64,000 nt of DNA from Thioclava sp. JE_KL1. GTDB taxonomy: Bacteria; Pseudomonadota; Alphaproteobacteria; Rhodobacterales; Rhodobacteraceae. A program made the translations under genes and the position numbers. The stretch spans positions 1 through 64,000 of the forward strand of contig NZ_WBJS01000005.1 of assembly GCF_009296265.1 (NCBI RefSeq), in the 5' to 3' direction. The first letter of the stretch is position 1. Each line of letters opens with the position of its first letter. The notes beneath the pieces are model-generated. The model was not told where the DNA came from and did not search any database. It worked only from the letters and a program-made list of their open reading frames with translations. Below are positions 1 through 9,136 of this stretch, piece by piece.

Positions 1-478
1 GCCAACCGTATCTCCAAAATTTCCTTCGCCTTCAGTCTCTTGCGATCCCTTCCGGCGCCCCGTTGCGGTGTGTGCCGCTTCGGTGAGGCGGTATTTACGG
101 ATCACTCCGCGGAGTCGCAAGTGCCTTTTTCGAAAAACTGTCACTTTTCTCGAAAGAACAACGCAACACACTGAAATCGCTATACTTTCAACACCACCGC
201 AAATGCACCCAATTCACCCCAAACCAGCGCAGGGAAGAATCTTGCGCAAATCACCCACCCCCGCGAAACCTCCTGAGCGCCATGCCCCAAGGGCAGCACG
301 CCAAACACCCCGAGTCACCAGCGAAACGTACGGAATCGAACAGCCATCAAAGCCATGAAGACGCCAAGCCTAGGCTCAGGGTCTATTGGTCGGCCTGCAT
401 CCCCAGTGGCCGCCTCTTCCTGAGAACAGAACACCTGCCAAACGGCACATGACACTCACGCCACGTGGGCCCTTTGGA
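1..478. other. Intergenic region at left edge, no gene recognised
   Basis: I find no convincing gene here. A 96-codon frame at 68-358 (+) has low-complexity Pro/Arg/Thr composition and no recognisable domain, so it is not called. A short imperfect hairpin (arms 75-81 and 85-91) followed by an AT-richer stretch could be the terminator of a gene to the left of the window. Base composition at about 120-230 is more AT-rich than the surrounding coding DNA, as expected for a promoter or spacer. Confidence 0.4.
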
Positions 479-2122
479 TCAATCGGCCAGCCTGATCGGC
501 CCGCGCTCGGGATAGAGATCGCCGGGGCCGGGGTTTGCCTCGGGGCTGCGTCCCCCGAGATGCGTCATGATCCCCCACACCGCATTGAGCGACGTCTGCA
601 CCGCGCCTTCGACCCAGGCGGGGGTCCAGCTGACACCATCACCGGCGAGGAAAACGCCTTTCTGACTCGCGGCCATACCTTGCTGCATGAAGTGGCCATA
701 GATGCGGTGGTTGTAGCGATAGTGACCCGGCAGCGCGCCCTTGAAGGCCCCGAGGAAGTTTTCGTCCGCCTCCCAGCTCACGCAGATCGGCTGGCCGCGG
801 ATATGCGCGGCAATGTCGACGCCGGGGTAGATTTTGCCCAGCGCCTGCAGCGAGAGCTCGACCCGGCGCTCCGCACTGAGCGGCAGCACCTTAAGCGCGT
901 CGCTCATCCAGGCGTAGCTGAGGCAGATCACGCCGGGCCGGTCGGGTCCGTTATCGAAGAAATAGGTGCCCCGCGTCAGCCGGTCGGTCAGCGTCATCGA
1001 CATCAGCGGCTCGCCGGTTTCCGGGTCGATGTCGTTCCAAAACGGCCGGTCGGTCATGACGAAGGTTTTCGCGGCCTGCATGTAGCGGGTCCGGTCGAGC
1101 GCCATCCACATCTTCTGATCGAACAGATCCTCTTCGGTCTCGATCGCCGTCGTCAGCAGGTGCGTCTGGCACGTCGCCAGCACCGCCGCATAGTCGTCCT
1201 CGTTGCCCCACTGATCGCGAAGCCGGATCATCTCGCCCGCGCGGCTCAGGGCGGTCGCCCGGCTGCGCGTCGCACCGCCATGCAGGCTCGCAAGCGTCGT
1301 GCCCTCCGGCCAATGCGCGCAGGCAGGCGCTGCGTTCCAGAGGCGATGCAGGACAGTCTCCACCCCGCCCACGATATAGCGCTGATCGTCGTCGAGCCCG
1401 AGCAGGTTCACCCGCAGGATTTCCAGCATCGAGTTCGGGAAGTCCGAGTCCCAACCGCCAGTGCCGAAGCCGACCTGACCGAAAATCTCCCGGTGCGAGA
1501 AATCGAGCTTCTGGAACGCGTCGGAATGGGCCACGAAATCGTAGAAGGTGCGCTCATCCCAGTCCTGGACGAGCGGATCCCAGATCGCCTTGATGGCCTC
1601 AATGTCCTTGGCGCGCACCGCGGCTTGCAGATCGGGGAAAGCGGCCTGACTGCGCAACGCTTCGTCATAGGCCTCTGCGATCTGATGGTATTGCTCGGGC
1701 AGGTCTTCTAGGCTGCGGGCGAAATGCCGTTGACCTTCGAGTTCGATGACGGTCGACCCGGCGGCAGGCGTCAGCGGGTTGGGAAAGGGTCGGCTCTCGC
1801 ATCCGACGAGATCGACATAGTGGTAGAACCCACGCGAGGAGACGGGGAAGCGCATCCCGCCAAGCTCCGCCACGACGCCATCCGTTCCTTCGAAACTCTG
1901 CGAACGTAGCCGCCCGCCGAACTGAGAGGACTCGTAGACAACGGGTCGCAGTCCCAGCTTCATCAATTCGTAGGCCGCGATCACCCCGGCCGCTCCGGCA
2001 CCGATGATGGCGACCGGCGCGCCGAGTACATCCTTCGGAACCGTGCCGAGACCTGCGGGATGACTGATCCAGTCCTCGTAGGAAAAGGGAAAGTCCGGTC
2101 CAAAGGCTGTCAATTGCTGCAT
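479..2122 (-). CDS. Flavin monoamine oxidase, tryptophan 2-monooxygenase (IaaM)-like
   Basis: The 547-residue protein is an FAD-dependent amino-acid oxidase/monooxygenase. The N-terminal Rossmann site GAGAAG (residues 41-46), an acidic residue at 64 and GGRL (69-72) bind the FAD adenosine and pyrophosphate. The C-terminal FAD segment contains LAGDGVSWTPAWVEGAVQ. The length and this C-terminus match bacterial tryptophan/phenylalanine 2-monooxygenases, which turn an L-amino acid and O2 into the amide (indole-3-acetamide in auxin synthesis). A plain L-amino-acid oxidase making an imino acid is equally possible. The start is supported by GGAGAC eight bases upstream. A degraded ridA lies just upstream in the same direction. 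No indole-acetamide hydrolase gene is adjacent, so an auxin role is not shown. Confidence 0.75.
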   Translation of the reverse strand: MQQLTAFGPDFPFSYEDWISHPAGLGTVPKDVLGAPVAIIGAGAAGVIAAYELMKLGLRPVVYESSQFGGRLRSQSFEGTDGVVAELGGMRFPVSSRGFYHYVDLVGCESRPFPNPLTPAAGSTVIELEGQRHFARSLEDLPEQYHQIAEAYDEALRSQAAFPDLQAAVRAKDIEAIKAIWDPLVQDWDERTFYDFVAHSDAFQKLDFSHREIFGQVGFGTGGWDSDFPNSMLEILRVNLLGLDDDQRYIVGGVETVLHRLWNAAPACAHWPEGTTLASLHGGATRSRATALSRAGEMIRLRDQWGNEDDYAAVLATCQTHLLTTAIETEEDLFDQKMWMALDRTRYMQAAKTFVMTDRPFWNDIDPETGEPLMSMTLTDRLTRGTYFFDNGPDRPGVICLSYAWMSDALKVLPLSAERRVELSLQALGKIYPGVDIAAHIRGQPICVSWEADENFLGAFKGALPGHYRYNHRIYGHFMQQGMAASQKGVFLAGDGVSWTPAWVEGAVQTSLNAVWGIMTHLGGRSPEANPGPGDLYPERGPIRLAD

Positions 2123-2146
2123 GGCTGTCTCCTGCTCCGCCAGTCG

Positions 2147-2345
2147 TCACCGCAACCCGATGGATGCGGTAAAGAAGACCTCTACGAGAATGTCAGGGTC
2201 TGCAAGCCAGCTTTCCACCGCTGCGCAGGCCGGGCGGTTGGCAGGGACGCTTCGGCAGCTCGCAGCCGCTTACATCGCGTCGAAATCCGCAATGCCCTTC
2301 AAGCGAACGGTAGTGCAATCGGTCCGCCGGGTGACCACAGGGAAC
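2147..2345 (-). pseudogene. Remnant of RidA/YjgF-family enamine/imine deaminase
   Basis: Reading the minus strand in the frame that ends with TGA at 2147-2149 gives a RidA-like C-terminal half. A segment TTVRLKGIADFDAM is followed by an in-frame TAA (2270-2272), and then by PANRPACAAVESWLADPDI and LVEVFFTASIG. These match the family's 'vkttv.l.di.dF..mn' and 'PaR..veva.L..d.lVEie' blocks. The N-terminal strand region is missing because the adjoining GST ends at 2374. RidA hydrolyses reactive imines made by flavin amino-acid oxidases, so its position just before such an oxidase makes functional sense. Stop codon and truncation together indicate decay, unless the stop is a sequencing error. Confidence 0.65.
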
Positions 2346-2373
2346 GCCGTTCCCCGGCGGACAGGCCCGGCGC

Positions 2374-2988
2374 TCAGCCGGGAGGCGCCATCGGGCCGGC
2401 GGCCTCCGTCGCGGCGATGTATCCCGGCTGCGCTCGCAGCGCCGCCCAATAGGCCGCGACCTTCGGATGATCCGCGAGCAGATCGAACCGCGCCAACAAG
2501 GCGATGATATAGGACATCTGGATATCGGCGAGCATCGCCTTGTCGCCGAACAGCAGAGGCCCGGTACCGATCGCCCGCGCGATGAAATTGAGATGGGCAT
2601 CAAGCGCCGCCTGCGCCTGAGCGGGGACCGGCTTGTCGCGGAAGGCTGGCAAAATCGCCTGCAGCACGACCTCGGCGAAGGAGCTCTCGACGTAATCGAG
2701 GAGCTCCTCGTGCTGCCAGAATTCCGGAGTGCCCCGCGGCGGTGTGTGGGTCTCGTCGCCGTATTTCGCGACGAGGTAGCGAAGGATCGTTGCGGACTCC
2801 GCGAGTATCCGATTGCCGTCCTCGATCACCGGGGACTTGCCCAAGGGGTGAACCCGGGACAGGGCCTCCGGCGCGCGAAAATTCTCGGTGCGCTGATAAT
2901 CCACCCGGTGGCAGGGCTCGCCAAGATCGGCGAGCAGCCAGAGCACACGGGTCGCGCGGGAATAGTGCAAAGCGTGGAGCGTGATCAT
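2374..2988 (-). CDS. Glutathione S-transferase family protein
   Basis: The 204-residue cytosolic protein has the two-domain GST layout: a thioredoxin-fold N-terminus (about 1-78) with HPLGKSPVIED around the cis-proline and the ES pair at about 64-65 that binds the gamma-glutamyl group, then a helical C-terminal domain with the conserved 'LADI' N-capping region. It would conjugate or reduce substrates with glutathione. The substrate cannot be read from the sequence. The start overlaps the stop of the upstream aldehyde dehydrogenase by four bases, so the two are co-translated. Confidence 0.85.
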   Translation of the reverse strand: MITLHALHYSRATRVLWLLADLGEPCHRVDYQRTENFRAPEALSRVHPLGKSPVIEDGNRILAESATILRYLVAKYGDETHTPPRGTPEFWQHEELLDYVESSFAEVVLQAILPAFRDKPVPAQAQAALDAHLNFIARAIGTGPLLFGDKAMLADIQMSYIIALLARFDLLADHPKVAAYWAALRAQPGYIAATEAAGPMAPPG

Positions 2989-4361
2989 GGCAGGAACACC
3001 GCTTTTGCGTTGACGAATTCTTTCATGCTGAAGCCGCCGTGCTCGCGCCCGTAACCGGAATCCTTGACCCCGCCGAAGGGCATGTTCGGATCGGCGGTCC
3101 CGAAGGAGTTGATCCGGACCATCCCGGTGTCGAAGTGATCGCGGGCGAGTTTGAGGGCGCGATCTTCATCCTTGCTGAAAATCCCGCCGCCAAGGCCATA
3201 GCGGCTATCATTGGCGATGCGCATCGCATCCTCGTCATCCTTGGCGCGGATCACCGCAGCCACGGGGCCGAAGATTTCGTCGTCATAAGCGGGCATGCCG
3301 GGGGCCACGTCCACCAGCACCGTCGCGGGGTAATAGGCGCCGACCCCGTCCGGGGCTTCTCCGCCGCAAAGCGCGGTCGCGCCCTTGGCGAGGCTCTGCT
3401 CGACCTGCTCCTTCACCGTCTCGAACTGATCTTCGCTGGAAAGCGGACCAAGCTGGGTATCCTCTTGCGTAGGATCGCCCATCTTCACGCCCTTCATCTG
3501 CTCCACAAAGGCCTCGACGAAGGCGTCATAGACCTTGTCCGCCACGACAAAGCGCTTCGCCGACACACAGGTCTCGCCGTTGTTATACAGCCGCCCCATC
3601 AGCGAGAATTTCACCGCCGTTTCGATATCGGCATCTTCCAGCACGAGATAGGCGTCGTTGGAGCCCAGCTCGAGCACGGTCTTCTTCAGCGCCTTCGACG
3701 CGACGCTGCCCACATGCCGACCCGCGCCGTCGCTGCCGGTCAGGGTCACACCGCGCACGAGCGGATGCTCGATCAGATTGTCGCTGGTCTCGTGGTCGAT
3801 CAGGATGACCTGGAAGAGGTCCTCGGGCAGCCCGGCCTCGATGCACAGCTCGCGCAGGCGCAGCCCGGAGCCGGTGCAGATGCTCGCATGTTTGAGCACG
3901 CAGGCATTGCCCGCCATCAGGTTCGCCGCCAGAACACGGACCGGCTGATAGAGCGGGAAGTTCCACGGCTGGATCGAGTAGATCACGCCGATCGGCTGAT
4001 AAGTGACCACACCACGCGATCCCTTCGCGCCATGGGTGCGTTCCTCGTCGGCCAGCGCATCTGGCCCGTTCTTCGCGGTATATTCGAAGATCGCGGCGCA
4101 GATTTCGACCTCGGCCTTGCCGTCCTTCAGAAGCTTGCCGGTCTCGCGCGTCATCAGCGCGGCCAGCTCCTCCGCATTCTCGCGGAGCTTCGCGGCGATC
4201 TTGGTCAGGTAGGGCGCGCGCTCGGAATGGAACAGCTTGCGCCACTCCAGAAAAGCGGACTGCGCGGCCTCGAGTTTCTCGACGGCCTCCTGCTCGGACA
4301 TCAGCGGATAGGTCTGGATCGTCTCGCCCGTCGCAGGGTTGGTGGTGGTGATCGTGGACAT
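2985..4361 (-). CDS. Aldehyde dehydrogenase, succinate-semialdehyde type (Sad/YneI-like)
   Basis: The 458-residue NAD(P)-dependent dehydrogenase carries the ALDH superfamily catalytic set: Asn134 in QPWNFP, the general base Glu231 in the ELGSND motif and the nucleophile Cys265 in NNGETCVSAKR. Length and the compact N-terminus (no leader) fit the YneI/Sad branch, which oxidises succinate semialdehyde to succinate at the end of GABA or putrescine breakdown. Other aldehydes are possible. It is the first gene of a unit with the GST. A candidate sigma-EcfG promoter lies 27-52 bases upstream, so stress induction is plausible. Confidence 0.85.
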   Translation of the reverse strand: MSTITTTNPATGETIQTYPLMSEQEAVEKLEAAQSAFLEWRKLFHSERAPYLTKIAAKLRENAEELAALMTRETGKLLKDGKAEVEICAAIFEYTAKNGPDALADEERTHGAKGSRGVVTYQPIGVIYSIQPWNFPLYQPVRVLAANLMAGNACVLKHASICTGSGLRLRELCIEAGLPEDLFQVILIDHETSDNLIEHPLVRGVTLTGSDGAGRHVGSVASKALKKTVLELGSNDAYLVLEDADIETAVKFSLMGRLYNNGETCVSAKRFVVADKVYDAFVEAFVEQMKGVKMGDPTQEDTQLGPLSSEDQFETVKEQVEQSLAKGATALCGGEAPDGVGAYYPATVLVDVAPGMPAYDDEIFGPVAAVIRAKDDEDAMRIANDSRYGLGGGIFSKDEDRALKLARDHFDTGMVRINSFGTADPNMPFGGVKDSGYGREHGGFSMKEFVNAKAVFLP

Positions 4362-4387
4362 GAGAACTCCTTCGATTTCACCAGGGA

Positions 4388-4413
4388 AACTTGCACCGCA
4401 GTCGAGGAGTTCC
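4388..4413 (-). promoter_or_regulatory. Candidate sigma-EcfG promoter of the aldehyde dehydrogenase-GST unit
   Basis: On the minus strand GGAAC (4413-4409) is followed after 17 bases by AGTT (4391-4388). This is the same -10 variant as in the phyR promoter of this window (consensus GGAAC-N16/17-CGTT). It lies 27 bases from the ATG at 4361. The rest of the gap 4362-4689, which also holds the promoter of the divergent dehydrogenase at 4690, shows no other recognisable signal or gene. Confidence 0.45.
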
Positions 4414-4689
4414 GGCGCCCCCGACGGTAACGCGGCGTCTTTCGGCCCGCAAAACGGTCACTGCTGACCACGAAAACTTGTCCCCAAACCGCCCCTACCC
4501 CTCCCGTGCAGTGCCACGCCCCCGACGCCTCTGGAAAAGACGCAGCGGAACGTAGCCGCGCGCCTTTTCGCTGCACGCTTTGCGGTCGCCTCGAACGCAG
4601 GGCGCTCTATCTGGCAAAGCAAGCCCGCCCTCGGAAACTCTGGGCGTGACCCAACCTCTTCCCGACGACATTCAAATCTGGAGATCGAC

Positions 4690-5802
4690 ATGGCGACCAC
4701 TGGCAAGCAACTGTTCACGACGCTGGAGGCAGACGGTACGCTCACCGTCGCGATCGAGGACGTGGACTTCCCCGATCCGACCGGCAACCAAGTCCTCGTG
4801 AAGATGGAAGCGGCTCCGATCAATCCGTCGGACCTCGCCATCCTCGTCGGCGCGGCGGATATGGAGAACGCGGAATATTCCCCCGGCAAATTCGTGGCCA
4901 AGATGCCCGAGCCGTTCAACGCGGGTTCGAAAGCGCGGCACGGTCTCAAGCTGCCCGCCGGGAACGAGGGCGCGGGCACCGTTGTCGCGACCGGTGACAG
5001 CGACGCAGCCAAGGCGCTGATGGGGCAACGGGTGTCCTGCGTGCCGGGCAACGCTTACAGCCAATATTGCATCGCCGATGCGCAGATGTGCCTGCCGCTG
5101 GGCGATCACTCCTCCGAGGACGGCGCGAGCGCCTTCGTCAATCCGATGACCGCGCTGGGGTTCGCCGAGAACGCCAAGATGGACGGGCAGGACGCGATCC
5201 TGCACACGGTCGGGGCGTCGAACCTCGGCCAGATGCTGACCCGCATCTGTCAGGAGGACGGGCTCGGCCTCGTCAATATCGTGCGCAAGGACGATCAGGT
5301 CGCTCTGCTCCAGAAGATCGGATCGACCCATGTCGTGAACTCCTCGCAGGATGACTTCATGCAGCAACTCAGCGCCGCGATCGACGACACCGGCGCGTTC
5401 TACGGCTTCGATCCGATCGGCGGCGGCCACGCGGTCGACAACGCCTTCAAGGCAATGGAGCAGGTCGCGGTGAGCCGGATGACGGAATACTCGCGCTACG
5501 GCTCGAACCAGCCCAAGCGGATGTTCATCTACGGTCGGCTCGACACCGGCCCGACGACGCTTTCCCCGAGCTACGGTTTCGGCTGGACGCTCTCGGGCTG
5601 GCTGCTGTTCCCGTTCCTGCAGTCGGCGGGGCAAGAGACCGTTGGCCGCATGCGCAAGCGCGTTCGCGACAATCTTACGACCACCTTCGCCAGCCATTAC
5701 AAGACGCGCGTCAATCTCGACGAGATGCTGACGAAGGAAGCCGTGACCGATTACCGGAAGATGAAGACCGGGGAGAAATACCTCGTGACCCCCTGGTCCT
5801 GA
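4690..5802 (+). CDS. MDR-superfamily zinc-binding-type dehydrogenase / quinone oxidoreductase-like
   Basis: The 370-residue protein has the medium-chain dehydrogenase layout: a GroES-like N-terminal domain with the QVLVKMEAAPINPSDLA block typical of quinone oxidoreductases, and a Rossmann domain with a HTVGASNLGQML turn at about 176-187. The structural-zinc Cys cluster of classical alcohol dehydrogenases is absent, so a zinc-free NADPH quinone or enal reductase activity is more likely. The start is set by GGAGATCGAC before the ATG. The gene is monocistronic, bounded by a hairpin terminator, and divergent from the aldehyde dehydrogenase. Confidence 0.75.
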   Translation: MATTGKQLFTTLEADGTLTVAIEDVDFPDPTGNQVLVKMEAAPINPSDLAILVGAADMENAEYSPGKFVAKMPEPFNAGSKARHGLKLPAGNEGAGTVVATGDSDAAKALMGQRVSCVPGNAYSQYCIADAQMCLPLGDHSSEDGASAFVNPMTALGFAENAKMDGQDAILHTVGASNLGQMLTRICQEDGLGLVNIVRKDDQVALLQKIGSTHVVNSSQDDFMQQLSAAIDDTGAFYGFDPIGGGHAVDNAFKAMEQVAVSRMTEYSRYGSNQPKRMFIYGRLDTGPTTLSPSYGFGWTLSGWLLFPFLQSAGQETVGRMRKRVRDNLTTTFASHYKTRVNLDEMLTKEAVTDYRKMKTGEKYLVTPWS

Positions 5803-5816
5803 TGATGCATCGCCGA

Positions 5817-5846
5817 AGTGGCCCGGATCCGATCCGGGCCGCTTTG
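5817..5846 (+). terminator. Hairpin terminator after the MDR dehydrogenase
   Basis: The perfect inverted repeat GGCCCGGATC / GATCCGGGCC (5820-5840) is followed by GCTTTGG, about 20 bases after the stop at 5802. There is no long T run, so rho-independent activity may be partial. Confidence 0.6.
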
Positions 5847-5883
5847 GCTTCGGACAACCGACAGTCGCAGAGTCGAACCATGG

Positions 5884-6576
5884 TCAGCTCGCGCTCCGCC
5901 CGTGTCGGCGCGGCCGAAACAGCAGCCTGAGGCAGAACGCAGTCTCTGCGAGGATCGTCAGCCCATATGCCGGGGCGAAAGCCGATGAGAGGTCGGCGGC
6001 GAGAAACCGGATCCCGCTGCCGATCAGATAGACCAGACCGGCCAGCGCGAGCCCCGCCCCGAAGGCTTTCGCAAAGAGGCCCGAGCGCCAGACCAGAACG
6101 CCCATCATCAGACTGTTCACGCCGAAGAAGACCAGCCCGAGATCGTAGCCATGGCCATGCAGCTCGAGAAAGATCAGCGCCAGCGACTGAGCGTCGGCCA
6201 CATCATGGGCATTTGACAGAAGCAGCCAGGCCGTCTGCAAAGCCATCAGATTTGCCGCGATGAGGACCGCCTGAATCAGCCGAAACACCATCGCCGACAG
6301 GGCAAGACCCGGAGCAACCCCGCGGAAAATCAGGTAAAGCAAGACGGCAAGCCCCGCATCGCTCAGCGCCATAACCAGATCGGCGATGATCGCCAGCCGG
6401 AACTGGCCCGGCGCCGCCAGTATCGCTGCGGCCGTGCCCGCGGCATCTGAAAGGTCGATCAGAGGAGCGCGCAGGCCAAGTTCGGCGCCGAGCCCCATGA
6501 CAATGATGATGAGATATAGCAGCCCGGCGAGGCGCGACTTTCGGATCAGGTCGTCCGTCAGGGAAAGTTGGGCCAC
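5884..6576 (-). CDS. DUF4386 family integral membrane protein
   Basis: The 230-residue protein has about six hydrophobic segments (roughly 17-37, 60-85, 88-112, 135-160, 165-185, 195-220). The opening 'SRLAGLLYLIIIVMG' and the overall layout are typical of DUF4386, a family of unknown function. It sits in the inner membrane. It ends in a basic tail. It is followed upstream on the same strand, 25 bases away, by the EamA transporter, so the two may be co-transcribed. Nothing in the sequence points to a substrate. Confidence 0.75.
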   Translation of the reverse strand: MAQLSLTDDLIRKSRLAGLLYLIIIVMGLGAELGLRAPLIDLSDAAGTAAAILAAPGQFRLAIIADLVMALSDAGLAVLLYLIFRGVAPGLALSAMVFRLIQAVLIAANLMALQTAWLLLSNAHDVADAQSLALIFLELHGHGYDLGLVFFGVNSLMMGVLVWRSGLFAKAFGAGLALAGLVYLIGSGIRFLAADLSSAFAPAYGLTILAETAFCLRLLFRPRRHGRSAS

Positions 6577-6601
6577 GCGGAAGTCCTCCGTTGATTGACG
6601 C

Positions 6602-7501
6602 TCACGCCGCTCTCGATTGCGCCACGACCGTGGGTCGGAAGGTGCCCGGCCCGCGCGGACGGTTCGCGCGCTGCCCGGCCCAGACCGAGATCAGAACGAT
6701 AGCTGCGCCGCTCATCTGGAGCAACGACAGGCCCTGCCCCAGCCAGAGCCAGCCAAGGGAGACCGCCGTGACCGGGCTCATCATCCCCAGCATTGAGACC
6801 GCGCCGGGCTCGAGACGGGCGATGCCCCGGAACCAGATCGCATAGGTCGCGCCCGCCCCGATCAGGCCAAGCCAGATCAGACCCGACTGGTTAAGCGCGG
6901 TCAGCGGCGGCAGGGACGGCTCGACGATCAAAGCCAGTGGCAGCAGGACCAGCCCACCCGCCGTCAGTTGCCAGCCGGTGAAACTCAGCGCCGAGACAGG
7001 CGGCTGCCATTTTCGGCTCAGCACGGTGCCCGCCGCCATCGACGCGGCCCCGCCAATACCGGCGATGACACCGACAGGATCCAACGCGGCCTCCGGCCCC
7101 AGCAGAAGAAGCGCGACGCCCAGAACGCCTGTCGCCGCAGCGGCAACCGCCCCGGCGCGCACCGGCGTGCCAAGCCAGCCGCGCGCCATGAGGATGACCA
7201 TCATCGCCTGAAGCGAGCCGAGCGTCGCCGCGACCCCACCGGGCAGGCGATAGGCCGCCACGAAGAGAAGGCTCCAGAACAGGGCGAAGTTCAGGCTCCC
7301 AAGGAGGAAGGTGCGGCCAAGCCATGCACGCGGCGGCAGCGACCGCGTGAACGCGACCAGCAACAGCCCCGCAGGCAAGGCGCGCAGGGCCGCAAGCGTG
7401 ATGGGGTAGCCAGCGGGCAACGCCTCGGTGGTGACGAGATAGGTGCTCCCCCAGATAGCCGGGGCGAGCGCCGTGAGGAAAATATCGGTGGTACGTGACA
7501 T
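6602..7501 (-). CDS. EamA/DMT-family transporter
   Basis: The 299-residue protein has ten predicted membrane segments in two EamA repeats. The N-terminal repeat starts 'ALAPAIWGSTYLVTTEALP', a very typical EamA entry motif, and the second repeat has 'LGLIGAGATYAIWFRGIARLEPGAVS' and 'SPVTAVSLGWLWLGQGLS'. Members export amino acids, metabolites or drugs by proton exchange. The substrate here is unknown. The start ATG at 7501 follows a rather AT-rich leader. Confidence 0.88.
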   Translation of the reverse strand: MSRTTDIFLTALAPAIWGSTYLVTTEALPAGYPITLAALRALPAGLLLVAFTRSLPPRAWLGRTFLLGSLNFALFWSLLFVAAYRLPGGVAATLGSLQAMMVILMARGWLGTPVRAGAVAAAATGVLGVALLLLGPEAALDPVGVIAGIGGAASMAAGTVLSRKWQPPVSALSFTGWQLTAGGLVLLPLALIVEPSLPPLTALNQSGLIWLGLIGAGATYAIWFRGIARLEPGAVSMLGMMSPVTAVSLGWLWLGQGLSLLQMSGAAIVLISVWAGQRANRPRGPGTFRPTVVAQSRAA

Positions 7502-7606
7502 TGGGTGACTCGTATTGAGGGAAAAGCGAGAGTGAGAAGACGGGGCTCTCGCGGGCGGTATCGGCGGACCGCGTGAAGGTGCCTTTGGCGCCTTCGGTCG
7601 GGTCGC

Positions 7607-7756
7607 TCAGCGGAAGTGGCGCGGCGAGAGACAGGGGCGCTCAGGCCAAGGCTCGAGCCCGATATCGCGCATCAGATGGGGCGAGAGATCGCGCGGCACG
7701 CGTCGCGGATGGAAGCGCCGATGCCGGAGACCACGGAAGACAAAACGGATCGTCAT
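7607..7756 (-). CDS. Small basic DUF1127-like protein (49 aa)
   Basis: A 49-codon frame starts at ATG 7756-7754, eight bases after GAGGAG, and ends at TGA 7607-7609. The product is rich in Arg (RGLRHRRFHPRR) and contains the LMRDIGL segment that ends the DUF1127 domain, followed by a short Pro-rich tail. DUF1127 proteins are small Arg-rich proteins linked in alphaproteobacteria to phosphate, stress and RNA control. The function here is inferred only from similarity. It lies 12 bases downstream of the dsbA-like gene, on the same strand, and is probably in its operon. Confidence 0.65.
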   Translation of the reverse strand: MTIRFVFRGLRHRRFHPRRVPRDLSPHLMRDIGLEPWPERPCLSPRHFR

Positions 7757-7768
7757 CAGGGGCACTCC

Positions 7769-8410
7769 TCAGGCGACGAGTTTCAGCGAGCTGCGCAGCT
7801 GTGCCGCGAGGTCTTCACGCGTCCCGTTCACGAGCCGCGCGCCGGTTTCCCGAACGATCAGCGCCGGAATGGAGCGCACCTGAAGGGCACGGGCGCGTTG
7901 ACGATCGGCTTCGACAGCCTCCGCCGTGGCCGGATCGTCGAACGCCTCTGCGAAGGCCGCCGCCTCGAACCCGAGGCTTCGCGCGACATCGCGCACGATG
8001 ACCGGATCGGCGATGTTCCGGGCCTCGGAGAGATGCGCGCGCTGCAACCGGTCGAACATCTCCCAATGGCCGTCCTGCCCGCCCAGCGCCTCTGCGGCCT
8101 TGCATCCGAGCGCGGCGGTCATCCCGTGGGGATAGTCGAAATCAGCGGCCCGCATGGCCTCGATATCGACAAGCTCTGGCCGATCGCTGACCTCTCTACA
8201 GACCGTCCAATGCCCGAGAATGGTCTCGCGGGCGGCTTCAGGGGAGCCCCAGCGCGCGGCCATCTCGGCGCGGTCTGCCTGCAGAACGAAGGTACGATGC
8301 CGGATGTCGAGATCGAATTCGGAGGCGAGGCTGTGCATCCGCGACGAGATGTTGAAACACCAGCAGCAGACCACGTCGTGAAAGAAATCGACGGTGAGCT
8401 TGGGCATCAC
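7769..8410 (-). CDS. DsbA-family thioredoxin-fold oxidoreductase
   Basis: The 213-residue protein has the DsbA/FrnE fold: an N-terminal strand leading to [11 protein letters not shown] with the redox pair in Cys15-Cys16-Trp17-Cys18, a helical insertion, and the cis-proline loop VRSIPALIV. There is no signal peptide, so it should act in the cytoplasm, as do FrnE and 2-hydroxychromene isomerase relatives. The GTG at 8410 or the ATG at 8407 can start it. Either overlaps the stop of wrbA, so it is translationally coupled to a quinone reductase. Confidence 0.8.
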   Translation of the reverse strand: MMPKLTVDFFHDVVCCWCFNISSRMHSLASEFDLDIRHRTFVLQADRAEMAARWGSPEAARETILGHWTVCREVSDRPELVDIEAMRAADFDYPHGMTAALGCKAAEALGGQDGHWEMFDRLQRAHLSEARNIADPVIVRDVARSLGFEAAAFAEAFDDPATAEAVEADRQRARALQVRSIPALIVRETGARLVNGTREDLAAQLRSSLKLVA

Positions 8411-9030
8411 GCGGCCTCCTCGTTCAGAGCGGCCCCTGCGAGCCGCGCCGCGATGCGCGCGACATGAGCGCCCTGGAAGCGGGCGCCCGCGAGATCGGTC
8501 TCGGTCGGTGCCCGGGATCCGTCCGCCCCGGCGATCGTGCCGGCGCCGTAGGGCGCACCGCCGACGATCTCGTCCGCCCGCGTCTGATCGGCGAAAGTGT
8601 AGGGCATCCCGGCGATGAGCATCCCGAAATGCTGCAGCGGAATCTGCGTCGAAAGCAGCGTCGCCTCGTGCCCGCCATGCTGCGAGCCGGTCGAGGTGAA
8701 CACGGCGGCAACCTTGCCGACCAGCGCATTGCGCGCCCAGAGCCCGCCCGCCTGATCGAGGAAGGACTTCACCTGCCCGGCCATCATCCCGAACAGCGTG
8801 GGCGTGCCGAAGATGATCGCATCATAGGCTTCGAGATCGGCGGGGCTGGCGACGGGCGTGTCGTCGGCGGCGAAGCCAGCCTTCTGCCGGATATCGTCAG
8901 GCAGGGTTTCGGGAACGCGGCGCAGATCGACATGCGTGCCGGGCACGCTGCGTGCGCCCTCCGCCTCGGCTTGGGCGAGCGCACGGACATGGCCGTAGCT
9001 GGAATAATAGAGAACGAGAACGCGGGTCAT
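8407..9030 (-). CDS. wrbA: NAD(P)H:quinone oxidoreductase, WrbA type
   Basis: The 207-residue flavodoxin-like protein shows the FMN phosphate loop [12 protein letters not shown] (about 8-19), the [24 protein letters not shown] block and [17 protein letters not shown], all diagnostic of WrbA. It reduces quinones by two electrons with NAD(P)H and protects against redox cycling. It is followed by the overlapping dsbA-like gene and preceded by a LysR regulator on the same strand, which suggests a redox or electrophile-responsive unit. Confidence 0.9.
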   Translation of the reverse strand: MTRVLVLYYSSYGHVRALAQAEAEGARSVPGTHVDLRRVPETLPDDIRQKAGFAADDTPVASPADLEAYDAIIFGTPTLFGMMAGQVKSFLDQAGGLWARNALVGKVAAVFTSTGSQHGGHEATLLSTQIPLQHFGMLIAGMPYTFADQTRADEIVGGAPYGAGTIAGADGSRAPTETDLAGARFQGAHVARIAARLAGAALNEEAA

Positions 9031-9136
9031 TGGATCCTCTCAGGGCATGGGGTTCATTGCCTGACAAGATCGCGGATCGCCCGCGTCGGAATAAGCGGCC
9101 GAGGCGCAAATCACTCTTTACGCCGGTTGAAGAATG

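Noticed and set aside
68-358. 96-codon open frame at the left edge
   Set aside because: Biased Pro/Arg/Thr composition, no ribosome site, no recognisable domain.
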